Below the pieces are notes generated by a model. It saw nothing but the letters and a program-made list of their open reading frames with translations, did no database searches and was not told the DNA's origin. From contig NZ_KZ819094.1 of the NCBI RefSeq assembly GCF_003115855.1, positions 6,744 to 70,743 of the forward strand: DNA of 64,000 nucleotides, in the 5' to 3' direction. The stretch is from Brenneria corticis. GTDB lineage: Bacteria; Pseudomonadota; Gammaproteobacteria; Enterobacterales; Enterobacteriaceae. Below are positions 1-7,924 of the stretch, one piece after another (the first letter of the stretch is position 1; each line of letters starts with the position of its first letter). The position numbers and the translations under genes are program-made.

Positions 1-704
1 AGCTGCGTTTGCATATCGCCTGCGTAGTTGCTCAGCTTCCGGAGTAATGACGGCAGCTCGTGGATAGCGAGATAGGGATTATGCCTGACTGGTGGCTTAG
101 GGGCCGCCACCACGTCCAAATCCGACGCCGGGTTAGTTTCCAGCCCTTCGATTTTCACCAGCGCAAAGCGAAACAGCTGGTTAAACCACGTACGCACCTT
201 TTCCGCGATGGTCAGCGCCTTGCGCCGTTCAATACGGGCAGTCACCTCCAGCAGGTCAGAGCGACGGATCTCAAGGATCGAACGCTCGCCCAGAATGGGC
301 AGCACATCTTTAGAAAAAATACGCTGGATTTGCGACAGGGTACTTTGCCGCCCTTCTCTGAGTTCGAGTCTGCGATGGTCAAGCCAAAGGGAATAGACGG
401 CTTTAAAGCTGTGTCCGGCGGCCAGACGCGCGGCCTGCCGCTTTTGTTTGCGAACAGTGCAGGGGTTGATGCCTTTAGCCAACAGCTCGCGAGCTTCATC
501 ACGCAATGCGCGCGCTTTGCGTAAGCCGATTGCAGGATAACGGCCCAGAGAGAGGCGCTTCTGTTTACCCAGCCAGTAATAGCGGAAATGCCATGACTTA
601 CCGCCCACCGGCGAAACAACCAGACCGAGGCCATCGCAATCAGGAAGATGAAAGGTTTTACCGTTGGCTTCGGACTGCCGGATAATCAGATCGGAAAGTG
701 CCAT
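1..704 (-). CDS. P4-type tyrosine integrase, C-terminus outside window
   Basis: Site-specific recombinase that would insert and excise an element at the tRNA-Gly 3' end. From ATG 704 the frame is open for 234 codons to the left edge. It begins MALSDLIIRQ and continues through the N-terminal arm-binding domain typical of P4-family integrases (residues about 1-85, with LPDCDGLGLVV and KSWHFRYYW) into the core-binding SAM-like domain (about 100-200, ending near TWFNQLFRFALVKIEGL). The catalytic domain with the R-H-R-Y residues lies beyond position 1, so activity cannot be judged. It starts about 230 bases from the tRNA 3' end and reads away from it, the usual layout at attL. A near-identical but broken copy lies at 19252-20125. 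The element it serves lies to the left. Confidence 0.85.
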   Translation of the reverse strand, partial: MALSDLIIRQSEANGKTFHLPDCDGLGLVVSPVGGKSWHFRYYWLGKQKRLSLGRYPAIGLRKARALRDEARELLAKGINPCTVRKQKRQAARLAAGHSFKAVYSLWLDHRRLELREGRQSTLSQIQRIFSKDVLPILGERSILEIRRSDLLEVTARIERRKALTIAEKVRTWFNQLFRFALVKIEGLETNPASDLDVVAAPKPPVRHNPYLAIHELPSLLRKLSNYAGDMQTQ

Positions 705-864
705 GTTGATAGCTCCCAAGTTGAGACTCAGGCTCTATGCTTGTCATTGCCTTTATTTGATCCCAGCAACAATCCGCAACGCGTTGCCACCCTGTTTTTT
801 TGGCCTCAATTCTGGCCTTAAAAAGGCTGGCCGTGGGTGGTTTTCAATGGATTGCTTTGGAAAC

Positions 865-890
865 AAAAAAAGAGCTTTTCGCTCTTTTTT
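865..890 (-). terminator. Intrinsic terminator after tRNA-Gly (left copy)
   Basis: Ten-base arms AAAAAAGAGC (865-874) and GCTCTTTTTT (881-890) enclose a short loop. Read on the minus strand this is a stem ending in a run of T, about 45 bases beyond the tRNA 3' end and before the integrase start. It probably ends the tRNA transcript and insulates the integrase. The same hairpin recurs at 20285-20310. Confidence 0.7.
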
Positions 891-932
891 CATAGACCTA
901 CAGACATCGGTGGACATCTATAGAAAAGAAAT

Positions 933-1008
<76 letters not shown>

Positions 1009-1107
1009 ATATGGTGGGTATTCCAAACAGCTTATTAGCTCGAAGCTTTATTTGATAACCGATTGATTAAACAGACTTTAATGCAAACCGACGTTTGGAA
1101 TGGGCGC

Positions 1108-1136
1108 ATTATGAACCGGTTCTCCGAGCATGGCAA
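1108..1136 (-). promoter_or_regulatory. Probable sigma-70 promoter of left tRNA-Gly
   Basis: On the minus strand TTGCCA (1131-1136) and CATAAT (1108-1113) are 17 bases apart. They are followed directly by GCGCCC, a GC-rich discriminator of the kind seen at stringently controlled stable-RNA promoters. This leaves a leader of about 95 bases before the tRNA. The right tRNA copy has an equivalent promoter of different sequence, so both genes look expressed. Confidence 0.6.
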
Positions 1137-1254
1137 GCCCTTTCTCATTCGTCGCCGTCTGATTGGTTATAACAACGCCAACTGGCTGCAAATCGACGAG
1201 CTATCATCCGCATCTCGCCACATCCGGCTGACGACTGGGCGGGTATCCTCCGCC

Positions 1255-4200
1255 TCAGCCATACCACGCGTACCCTTTGGGCACGCGCGAGAAACCGGCC
1301 GCGGATAGCGCGTTGGCGACCGGACTGGCGCCCGCCGGCTGGCCGTCGACGTTCTCCAGCGTGAACACCCGCGATTTCTCACGCTTAAGCGCGGCCGCCA
1401 GCGCACGCGCGCCGGCGGCGAACCACTCGACGTCCTCCGCCGCGTTTTTCTCGCCATAGGTCAGCAGTTGGCGGCCACTTTGCGCCAGATAGAACGCCAG
1501 CTTACCGTCACAGATCACTACGATGGCGCCGCCGCGCCGGGCTGGGCGAATGCCTGAAGGGTGAGGCGGCCAGGACATCAGCCAACCGAAGGGATTGGCC
1601 GGATCGCTGGCCGACATCGCCACCGGTACGCCAGCCGGAGACTGCGCCAATTCCCGCAGACGTTCGATGCCGCCCTGCTCGGCGAACTGCGCGGCGCCCA
1701 ATCCGCTGACGAATCGTCCGCGCAGCACGCGGCCCGTCTCTTCCATTCTGCGCAGCAGCGGCTGAAGCGCCGCAAAGCCCCCCGGCACCTGCTCCGCCAT
1801 CGCCACGCCGCGGCTGAGCACCCCGTAGCGATCGAACAGATTCTCGACCCAGGTCAGCATTCTGAGCGTGGGATTGACCGGCTCGCCGGCCAGCAGCGAC
1901 CAGCGTCCGCTCAGGGCCGCTTCGCCGGCACGGGAACGCCCCGCCGCGGATGTGGCCGGTTCCCACACCGGCTCCCAGCCGACCACCTGGCGCCGATGGC
2001 GCTGGGGACGGGTCGGGCGGCGCGCACGAGCCGGAGGTCGTGCGCCGCTCAACGCACGCAGCGGCGTCCAGCTGTCGCTGGTGACCCGCCCTTGCCAGAC
2101 GAGCGCCCACAGGGCTTCCGTCGTCTCCTCCGGCGTGACCTGCGTCGAAACGCGCCGCCCGTCGACGAGCGACAGGCGCGCCTGGGCGAGCGGCGCCAAC
2201 TGGCGGATAAAATAGGCGCCGCCATCGGCAAGCACCTCGAGAATGGCCCGTTGCAACGCCGAGAGCGTCGACGCGGCGTTTTCCTCCTCCGGCAGCGGCA
2301 GCGTTTCGCCCGCCAGTTCGCGCAGATGCAGGGAGACCAGCCCGTCGCTCTGCGCGCCGTGGCCGGCCCAGAGCACCTCGCCGGCGGCGATCAGCTCATC
2401 CAGCATGGCCGGCCGATAGTCACGCACGCGGGCGGGGAAAATCTGGCTTTCCCATAGAGCAACCGGCAACGCCAGCCCCGCCAGTTGTTCAACCACGCGC
2501 GCGACGCTGTCAGCCCCTTCAAACGCGCCCTGCGCCGCGGGCCGCTCCTGGGCCGACGTCGGCGCGGCGGCATCGGCGAACAGGCCCTGGCGCTCCAGCA
2601 CCAGCCGCACGAAGGTTTCGCGCGACACCGGCCGGGTCGCCGCGCGCGCCGCCTGTAGCCCGCGCGCCCGCAAGCGACGAAATACCTCTTCCCATACCCA
2701 CTGGCGTCTGGCGCCGCTGTCGACGTCGTTTTCCTCCTCGCCGTCGGCGACGTTGCAGGGTAAAAGCCGACCCCGGTCGCGCAGACGCGCCAGTTGCTCG
2801 TTGACCACGGCGACACCCAGACCGAAGCGCGCCGCCGCCTGCGCCGCGGTAAAAGGAGCATGGGTGCGGGCATAGCGGGCGATCAGGTCGCGTAAAGGCG
2901 CGTCGACCGCTTGCAGGAAAACGGCGGGAATGCCCGGCGGCAGCGTGACCCCCAGCCCGTCGCGCAGACGGGCGGCATCTTCGATGCCGGCCCAACGCGC
3001 TTCCCCCGCCAGACGCAGCGGAATAATCCGCTGGCTCGCCGTCAGCTGTTCCAGGTAGGCCTGCGCCGCGCCGGGATCGTCGTCGGCCAGGCGCGCCGTA
3101 ATTTCCGCCAGCGACAGGGGGCCGAGCTCACGCAGCAGATCGACCACGCCTTCCGCGCCCTTCGCCTGGCGATCCGCCGTGGTGCGCTGTAATTCCTGTT
3201 CCACCTGCGCCGCTACCTGCGGATCGAGCAATTCGCTCAGTTCGCCCTGCCCCAGCAGTTCGCCGAGCAGACCGCTGTCCAGCGACAGCACCGACGCCCG
3301 GCGTTCGGCCAGTGGCGCATCGCCCTGATAGATAAATTCCGCCACGTAGCCGAACAGTAAATTGGCCGCGAACGGCGAAGGGATCTCGGTGGCGACCTCC
3401 AGCATCCGCACCGCGCCGTCGTACAGGCGCTGATGCAGCGCCTGTAGCGCGTCCAGATCGTAAACGTCCTGCAAACACTCTCTGGCGGTTTCGAGCAATA
3501 GCGGAAAATCGTCATGCTCGCGGGCGATCTCCAGCAGTTGACCGGCGCGCAGGCGCTGCTGCCACAGCGGCGAACGCTTGCCGGGACGGCGTCGCGGCAG
3601 CAACAGCGCGCGCGCCGCGCATTCGCGGAAACGGGCGGCGAACAGCGCCGAGTGCCCTACCGCATCGGCGACGATCCGCCGCAGCGTTTGCGGATCAAAG
3701 GCAAACATCTCCGCGCCGGGAACCCGCCCGACGCCGTCCGGTATGCGAATAATGATGCCGTCGTCGCTGGCGACGACGGCGGGATCGAACTTCAGGCGCT
3801 GGCGAATACGCGCGGCGATCGCCAGCGCCCAGGGCGCATGCACGCGCTGACCATAAGGGGAATGCAGCATCAGTCGCCAGTCGCCGCTCTCATCGCGGCA
3901 GCGCTCAATCACCAGCGTGCGGTCGGTGGGCAGCGCCCCGGTGGACTCGCGTTGTTCCGCCACCAGTTCAAGCAGATTATTGACCGCGTTGTCATCCAAC
4001 CCCGCGGCGGCAAGGCGCGCCGCCAGCGGGCCGTCTTCGCTCGTCAGGCGTCGTTTGCCGCCCGTCGCCGTCTCCACCTCGCGCAGAAAAGCGCCGATGG
4101 ATTCCCCCAGTTCGGACGGGCGACCCAGGCCATCACCGCGCCAGAACGGCAGTCGGGCGGAACGCCCCGGCGCCGGGATCACCACCACCTGGTCGTGGGT

Positions 4201-5997
4201 GATCTGCTGGATGCGCCAGGAGGTGGCGCCTAGGGTGATCACGTCGTTCACCCGCGACTCGTAGACCATCTCCTCGTCGAGTTCGCCGACCCGCCGCGCG
4301 CCGCTCTGCTCCTCGCCTTCCGGCAGCATCACGCTGAACATGCCGCGATCGGGGATGGTGCCGCCGCTGATGACCGCCAACTGCTGCGCGCCGGGACGGG
4401 CGGTGAGCAGGCCGCTGGCGCGGTCCCAGATCAGGCGCGGACGGAATTCGCCGAACGCCTCCGAGGGATAACGCCCGGCCAGCATGTCGAGGGTGGCGTC
4501 GAAGGCGCTGCGCGGCAGAGCGCGAAACGGATCCGCGCGCCGCACCCGCGCATACCACTCTTCAATATTGAGCGGCTCCACGGCCACCGCGGCGACGGTG
4601 TGCTGCGCCAGCACATCGAGCGGATTGCGCGGCGGCGCCAGCGCCTCCAGACGACCGGCCAGCATACGCTCCACCGTCACCGCGGCGTCGATCAAATCGC
4701 GCCGGGTGCGCGGATAAATCACGCCTCTCGAGACGCCGCCCACCTGATGACCGGCGCGTCCGACCCGTTGCAGCGCGCTCGCCACCGAAGGCGGCGCGCC
4801 GACCTGGATCACCCGGTCCACCAGCCCCATGTCGATGCCGAGTTCAAGGCTGGAGGTGGCGACCACGCAGCGCAATTCGCCGGACTTGAGCGCGGTTTCA
4901 ATCTCCGCCCGCTGCTCCTTCGACACCGAGCCATGATGAGAGCGGGCGAGAATCGGCGGCTCGCCGGCGGCGCGTTTCCCGGTGCCGCCAGAAGAGGAGA
5001 CGTAATAGGCGGCCGGCTCTTCCGGGAGCGGCGCGGCGGCGCAGCGCTCGGCGTAGCGTTCATTCAGGCGCGCGGTCAGCTTCTCCGCCAGCCCGCGGGA
5101 ATTGGCGAAGACAATGGTGGAGCGGCAGGAAAGAATCTGCTCCAGGATGCTGGCCTCCACGTGCGGCCAAATCGACCCCGCGCGCCCGGTCGTTTCCGCT
5201 GCCGAATTCGCCGCGCCGCGCGCCGGGATATCGGTCATATCCTCTACCGGCACCGCGATCTTCACCTCAAGCGTGCGGCTCGTCGGCGGATTGACCACCG
5301 TCACCGGCAGCGCGCCGCCAAGAAAAGCGGCCACGCGCTCCACCGGGCGCACCGTCGCCGACAAACCGATACGCTGCGCCGGCGCGGACAGCAAGGCGTC
5401 CAAGCGCTCCAGGCTCAGCGCCAAATGCGCGCCGCGTTTGCCGCCGGCCACCGCATGAATCTCGTCGATAATCACCGTGGTCACGCCGCGCAGGGTCTCC
5501 CGCGCTTTCGACGTCAACATCAGATACAGCGATTCAGGGGTGGTGATGAGAATATCCGGCGGGCGCCGCAGCAGACCGGCGCGTTCGGCGGCGGGCGTGT
5601 CGCCGGTGCGCATACCCACCGTCAGTTCCACCTGCGGGTCGCCTCGCCGCTGACGGGCAGCGCCGACGCCCTCCAGGGGCGCGCGCAGATTACGCCGCAC
5701 ATCGGCGCCCAGCGCCTTGATCGGTGAAATGTAGACCACCCGGGTGGCGGTATGACGCGCGCGCTCGGCATTATCCTCACGCTCCTGAAACAGCCGATCG
5801 ATGGCGTGCAAAAAGGCGGCCAGCGTCTTGCCGGACCCGGTGGGCGCGATCACCAGCGTACTGTCGCCGGCGCCAATCGCCGCCCAGGCGGCCTGCTGCA
5901 CCGGCGTCGCCGCGGCGAACGCCGACGCGAACCACGATTGAGTGGCTGGCTGAAACCGGCTGAGGGAGGACGAGGAACGACGTTCAGGCGTCGACAT
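1255..5997 (-). CDS. lhr: Lhr-family ATP-dependent helicase (large helicase-related protein)
   Basis: Superfamily 2 DNA/RNA helicase of about 1580 residues, close to the 1538 of E. coli Lhr; the family translocates 3'-5' and has been linked to DNA repair. Visible motifs are Walker A APTGSGKT (about residues 52-59), DEIH box (about 179-182), LSAT of motif III, and QRVGRAGH of motif VI near residue 430. A long Lhr-specific C-terminal half follows. ATG 5997 is preferred over the in-frame TTG at 6000 because it overlaps the stop of a small upstream ORF as TGATG, a coupling arrangement. Base composition is clearly more GC-rich than the neighbouring fimbrial genes. In E. coli lhr is not near orn, so its place between two tRNA-Gly genes is unusual; it may be island cargo or a rearrangement product. 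Confidence 0.95.
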   Translation of the reverse strand: MSTPERRSSSSLSRFQPATQSWFASAFAAATPVQQAAWAAIGAGDSTLVIAPTGSGKTLAAFLHAIDRLFQEREDNAERARHTATRVVYISPIKALGADVRRNLRAPLEGVGAARQRRGDPQVELTVGMRTGDTPAAERAGLLRRPPDILITTPESLYLMLTSKARETLRGVTTVIIDEIHAVAGGKRGAHLALSLERLDALLSAPAQRIGLSATVRPVERVAAFLGGALPVTVVNPPTSRTLEVKIAVPVEDMTDIPARGAANSAAETTGRAGSIWPHVEASILEQILSCRSTIVFANSRGLAEKLTARLNERYAERCAAAPLPEEPAAYYVSSSGGTGKRAAGEPPILARSHHGSVSKEQRAEIETALKSGELRCVVATSSLELGIDMGLVDRVIQVGAPPSVASALQRVGRAGHQVGGVSRGVIYPRTRRDLIDAAVTVERMLAGRLEALAPPRNPLDVLAQHTVAAVAVEPLNIEEWYARVRRADPFRALPRSAFDATLDMLAGRYPSEAFGEFRPRLIWDRASGLLTARPGAQQLAVISGGTIPDRGMFSVMLPEGEEQSGARRVGELDEEMVYESRVNDVITLGATSWRIQQITHDQVVVIPAPGRSARLPFWRGDGLGRPSELGESIGAFLREVETATGGKRRLTSEDGPLAARLAAAGLDDNAVNNLLELVAEQRESTGALPTDRTLVIERCRDESGDWRLMLHSPYGQRVHAPWALAIAARIRQRLKFDPAVVASDDGIIIRIPDGVGRVPGAEMFAFDPQTLRRIVADAVGHSALFAARFRECAARALLLPRRRPGKRSPLWQQRLRAGQLLEIAREHDDFPLLLETARECLQDVYDLDALQALHQRLYDGAVRMLEVATEIPSPFAANLLFGYVAEFIYQGDAPLAERRASVLSLDSGLLGELLGQGELSELLDPQVAAQVEQELQRTTADRQAKGAEGVVDLLRELGPLSLAEITARLADDDPGAAQAYLEQLTASQRIIPLRLAGEARWAGIEDAARLRDGLGVTLPPGIPAVFLQAVDAPLRDLIARYARTHAPFTAAQAAARFGLGVAVVNEQLARLRDRGRLLPCNVADGEEENDVDSGARRQWVWEEVFRRLRARGLQAARAATRPVSRETFVRLVLERQGLFADAAAPTSAQERPAAQGAFEGADSVARVVEQLAGLALPVALWESQIFPARVRDYRPAMLDELIAAGEVLWAGHGAQSDGLVSLHLRELAGETLPLPEEENAASTLSALQRAILEVLADGGAYFIRQLAPLAQARLSLVDGRRVSTQVTPEETTEALWALVWQGRVTSDSWTPLRALSGARPPARARRPTRPQRHRRQVVGWEPVWEPATSAAGRSRAGEAALSGRWSLLAGEPVNPTLRMLTWVENLFDRYGVLSRGVAMAEQVPGGFAALQPLLRRMEETGRVLRGRFVSGLGAAQFAEQGGIERLRELAQSPAGVPVAMSASDPANPFGWLMSWPPHPSGIRPARRGGAIVVICDGKLAFYLAQSGRQLLTYGEKNAAEDVEWFAAGARALAAALKREKSRVFTLENVDGQPAGASPVANALSAAGFSRVPKGYAWYG

Positions 5998-6068
5998 CAA
6001 TAGCGCTCGCCATCAGGACGATGGACGGCCAATACGTGCCCAGGCGACGGGAAAGCGATGATTTTCAT
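5997..6068 (-). CDS. Possible 23-residue leader ORF coupled to lhr
   Basis: From ATG 6068 the frame encodes MKIIAFPSPGHVLAVHRPDG followed by ERY and a TGA stop. The stop shares one base with the lhr start codon (TGATG), a classic translational coupling junction. A good Shine-Dalgarno, AAAGGAG, lies about 9 bases upstream, whereas lhr has no comparable site of its own outside this frame. I do not recognise the peptide. It may serve only to deliver ribosomes to lhr, or be the relic of a longer upstream gene. It was found by inspection and is too short for usual gene calling. Confidence 0.45.
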   Translation of the reverse strand: MKIIAFPSPGHVLAVHRPDGERY

Positions 6069-6237
6069 GGCGAGGCGCTCCTTTCAAAGGACAGCCAACC
6101 ACGCCGGCCGACTTACCCTTAAGCGGCTGGCAGGAAACGGTTGGCGCAGGCAAACAATGAATAAAAGTTTAGCACCATTGCCGCCATCACCTGTTTTCCC
6201 CCCTATTCTGAAAGCCGCCGCCGGGCGCGATGCGGAT

Positions 6238-6858
6238 TTACTGATAGTTCAGCGTAAAGGTCACATCCCCGTTGGCCGTACCGGGAGTCACGTTATTTTT
6301 CGTCGCCACGTATTGTCCGTAGAACACCAGCTGCGCGCTGCCGGCGCTGGCGGTCAGCGGATAGACCGTGCTGCCCTGCCCGATGGGAATACGTTGGTAA
6401 TCTTTATCGAGAATCGCGATCCCCAGGTTGGCGGCGGTGCTGTCGCTGCTCAGCGCCAGCAGCGTGCCGTCGTCGCCGTCGATATTGCCGTTGAATACGG
6501 TTTCTACCCCGGACGTCGCCGGACCGCAGCTTTCAAGATTGATGACGAATCTGACCGGCGGCGCGCTGCGGTTGCCGGCGGTGAACTGCTTCGACGCCCT
6601 GGTGCCCATATCGACGGTTTGCTCCTGAGATCCCACGCTGACGGAACACCCGTTTGCCACCAGCGTCGCGGTAAGCTGGATATTGGACATTCCCAAATCG
6701 GCGTGGGCGAATGGCGCGCAGCACAGGATCGCGCTAGCCAGCAGCCCGCGCGCCAGAGCGGCGCCGTTCCCCACCGTCTCCGCTCTTCGCTTTCCCTCCG
6801 CGCCCATCTGCCTGGCGCGGGCGCCCGTATGACGTTTCGCTCTATAAGGCCCTATCAT
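6238..6858 (-). CDS. Minor fimbrial subunit (type 1/MrkF-like pilin)
   Basis: Pilin-fold protein of 206 residues, last gene of the fimbrial operon. The mature part begins near DLGMSNIQL after a signal sequence ending PFAHA. It has the pilin pair of cysteines (NGCSV and LESCG) and ends with a beta strand, FTLNYQ, whose penultimate Tyr is typical of subunits recognised by a chaperone. The start is ATG 6858, placed 6 bases after a strong GGAGGAG. A TTG farther upstream would swallow that site. The N-region before the hydrophobic stretch is unusually long (about 45 residues, basic), so the true signal peptide may begin at an internal Met. It follows the adhesin gene with 13 bases between, the position of mrkF. 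Confidence 0.85.
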   Translation of the reverse strand: MIGPYRAKRHTGARARQMGAEGKRRAETVGNGAALARGLLASAILCCAPFAHADLGMSNIQLTATLVANGCSVSVGSQEQTVDMGTRASKQFTAGNRSAPPVRFVINLESCGPATSGVETVFNGNIDGDDGTLLALSSDSTAANLGIAILDKDYQRIPIGQGSTVYPLTASAGSAQLVFYGQYVATKNNVTPGTANGDVTFTLNYQ

Positions 6859-6871
6859 CCCTTTCTCCTCC

Positions 6872-7924
6872 TCAGGCAAAATCGACTCGCAAATAAGCCA
6901 GCGCGGTCACAACGCCCTCCGCCGGCTTATTCCCGGTCACGCTCACCGGATAGGCCGTGATGGTCACATTGGCGCTGTAGGCGTCATCCAGGCTAAAGGG
7001 CAGCACGCTGGAGAGATCGTTCGGCGTCAGCGGGCTGCTGCCGCTATCGGTAATCACAAAGCCGACGTCGGGATTATCGGACACGATGATATTGCCGGAG
7101 GTATTATCCGCCTGGACGCGCATAGTCAGACTGGCCTGAGCGTCAATCCCGTTACAGGCAATGCCTATCGTCCGGCTTACCGGATTGACGCCGTCGGGTC
7201 TGGCGCCGGCCGTTTTGAACGACCCGGTGGAAATAGAGCCAAAATCGATGGCGATGACCTGCCCCGAGTTGAGCGTACAGCTTTGCGGCACCGTCATCGA
7301 CCCGCTCATATATCCGACCACCAGCGGCGAGCCGGTTCCCTGCCCGGTTCCCCCCTGGTTGCCGTATAGATAGAAAACCGGCGTCAGCGGGATGGTGGTC
7401 ACGCCGACGAACTTACGCTTGATACGAAAATTCACCCGCACCCGGCTGCCCGTCGTCGCCTGTCCGCCGCATCTGCCGTTGCAATTGTTCGACAGGTCGA
7501 CAAAGGGAACATTGTTATAGGTACTGCCGCCCGACGCGTTATACACGTACATCTGCGAGGCGATCTGCAGGTAATCATTGCCGGTAATATCATACCAGTT
7601 CATGCCGCTCTCCGAAGAGGCCAGGCTGAGCGACGGGCCGGGCTGGGCGGTGTAATAGACCGTATCCTTGGTATTGCATCCCCCGCTAATGGTATACGAA
7701 CCGCTGTCCCTTTTTTCATTCCATCCGGTGGTATAACCGACGGTGTTTTGCTGTGAAGCGAACTGAAAAACAAAATCATAGGTCACGGGCGAGCCGGCGG
7801 CGGTATTGCACTGCGTCGCGAAAACAGAGTGCGGGCAAAGAAGCAGCAATAGCGCCGGGCATAGCCACCGCGGTTTTCCACCCAACGCGCTGATTAACAT
7901 TTTCACTTTATTTATCATAAACAT
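6872..7924 (-). CDS. Fimbrial tip adhesin, two-domain (FimH/MrkD type)
   Basis: Protein of 350 residues, the size of MrkD and FimH-type adhesins. A signal peptide ending SVFA precedes TQCNTAAGSP. The N-terminal about 190 residues form the presumed receptor-binding lectin domain with several Cys. The second part, from about VPQSCTLNSGQ, is a pilin domain with the usual Cys pair (QSC, IACNG) and a C-terminal strand ending LRVDFA. The gene overlaps the usher stop: ATG 7924 lies inside the usher gene, and a second in-frame ATG at 7918 forms an ATGA junction, so either could start translation. It presumably caps the fimbria and decides its binding target; the ligand cannot be read from sequence. 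Confidence 0.85.
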   Translation of the reverse strand: MFMINKVKMLISALGGKPRWLCPALLLLLCPHSVFATQCNTAAGSPVTYDFVFQFASQQNTVGYTTGWNEKRDSGSYTISGGCNTKDTVYYTAQPGPSLSLASSESGMNWYDITGNDYLQIASQMYVYNASGGSTYNNVPFVDLSNNCNGRCGGQATTGSRVRVNFRIKRKFVGVTTIPLTPVFYLYGNQGGTGQGTGSPLVVGYMSGSMTVPQSCTLNSGQVIAIDFGSISTGSFKTAGARPDGVNPVSRTIGIACNGIDAQASLTMRVQADNTSGNIIVSDNPDVGFVITDSGSSPLTPNDLSSVLPFSLDDAYSANVTITAYPVSVTGNKPAEGVVTALAYLRVDFA

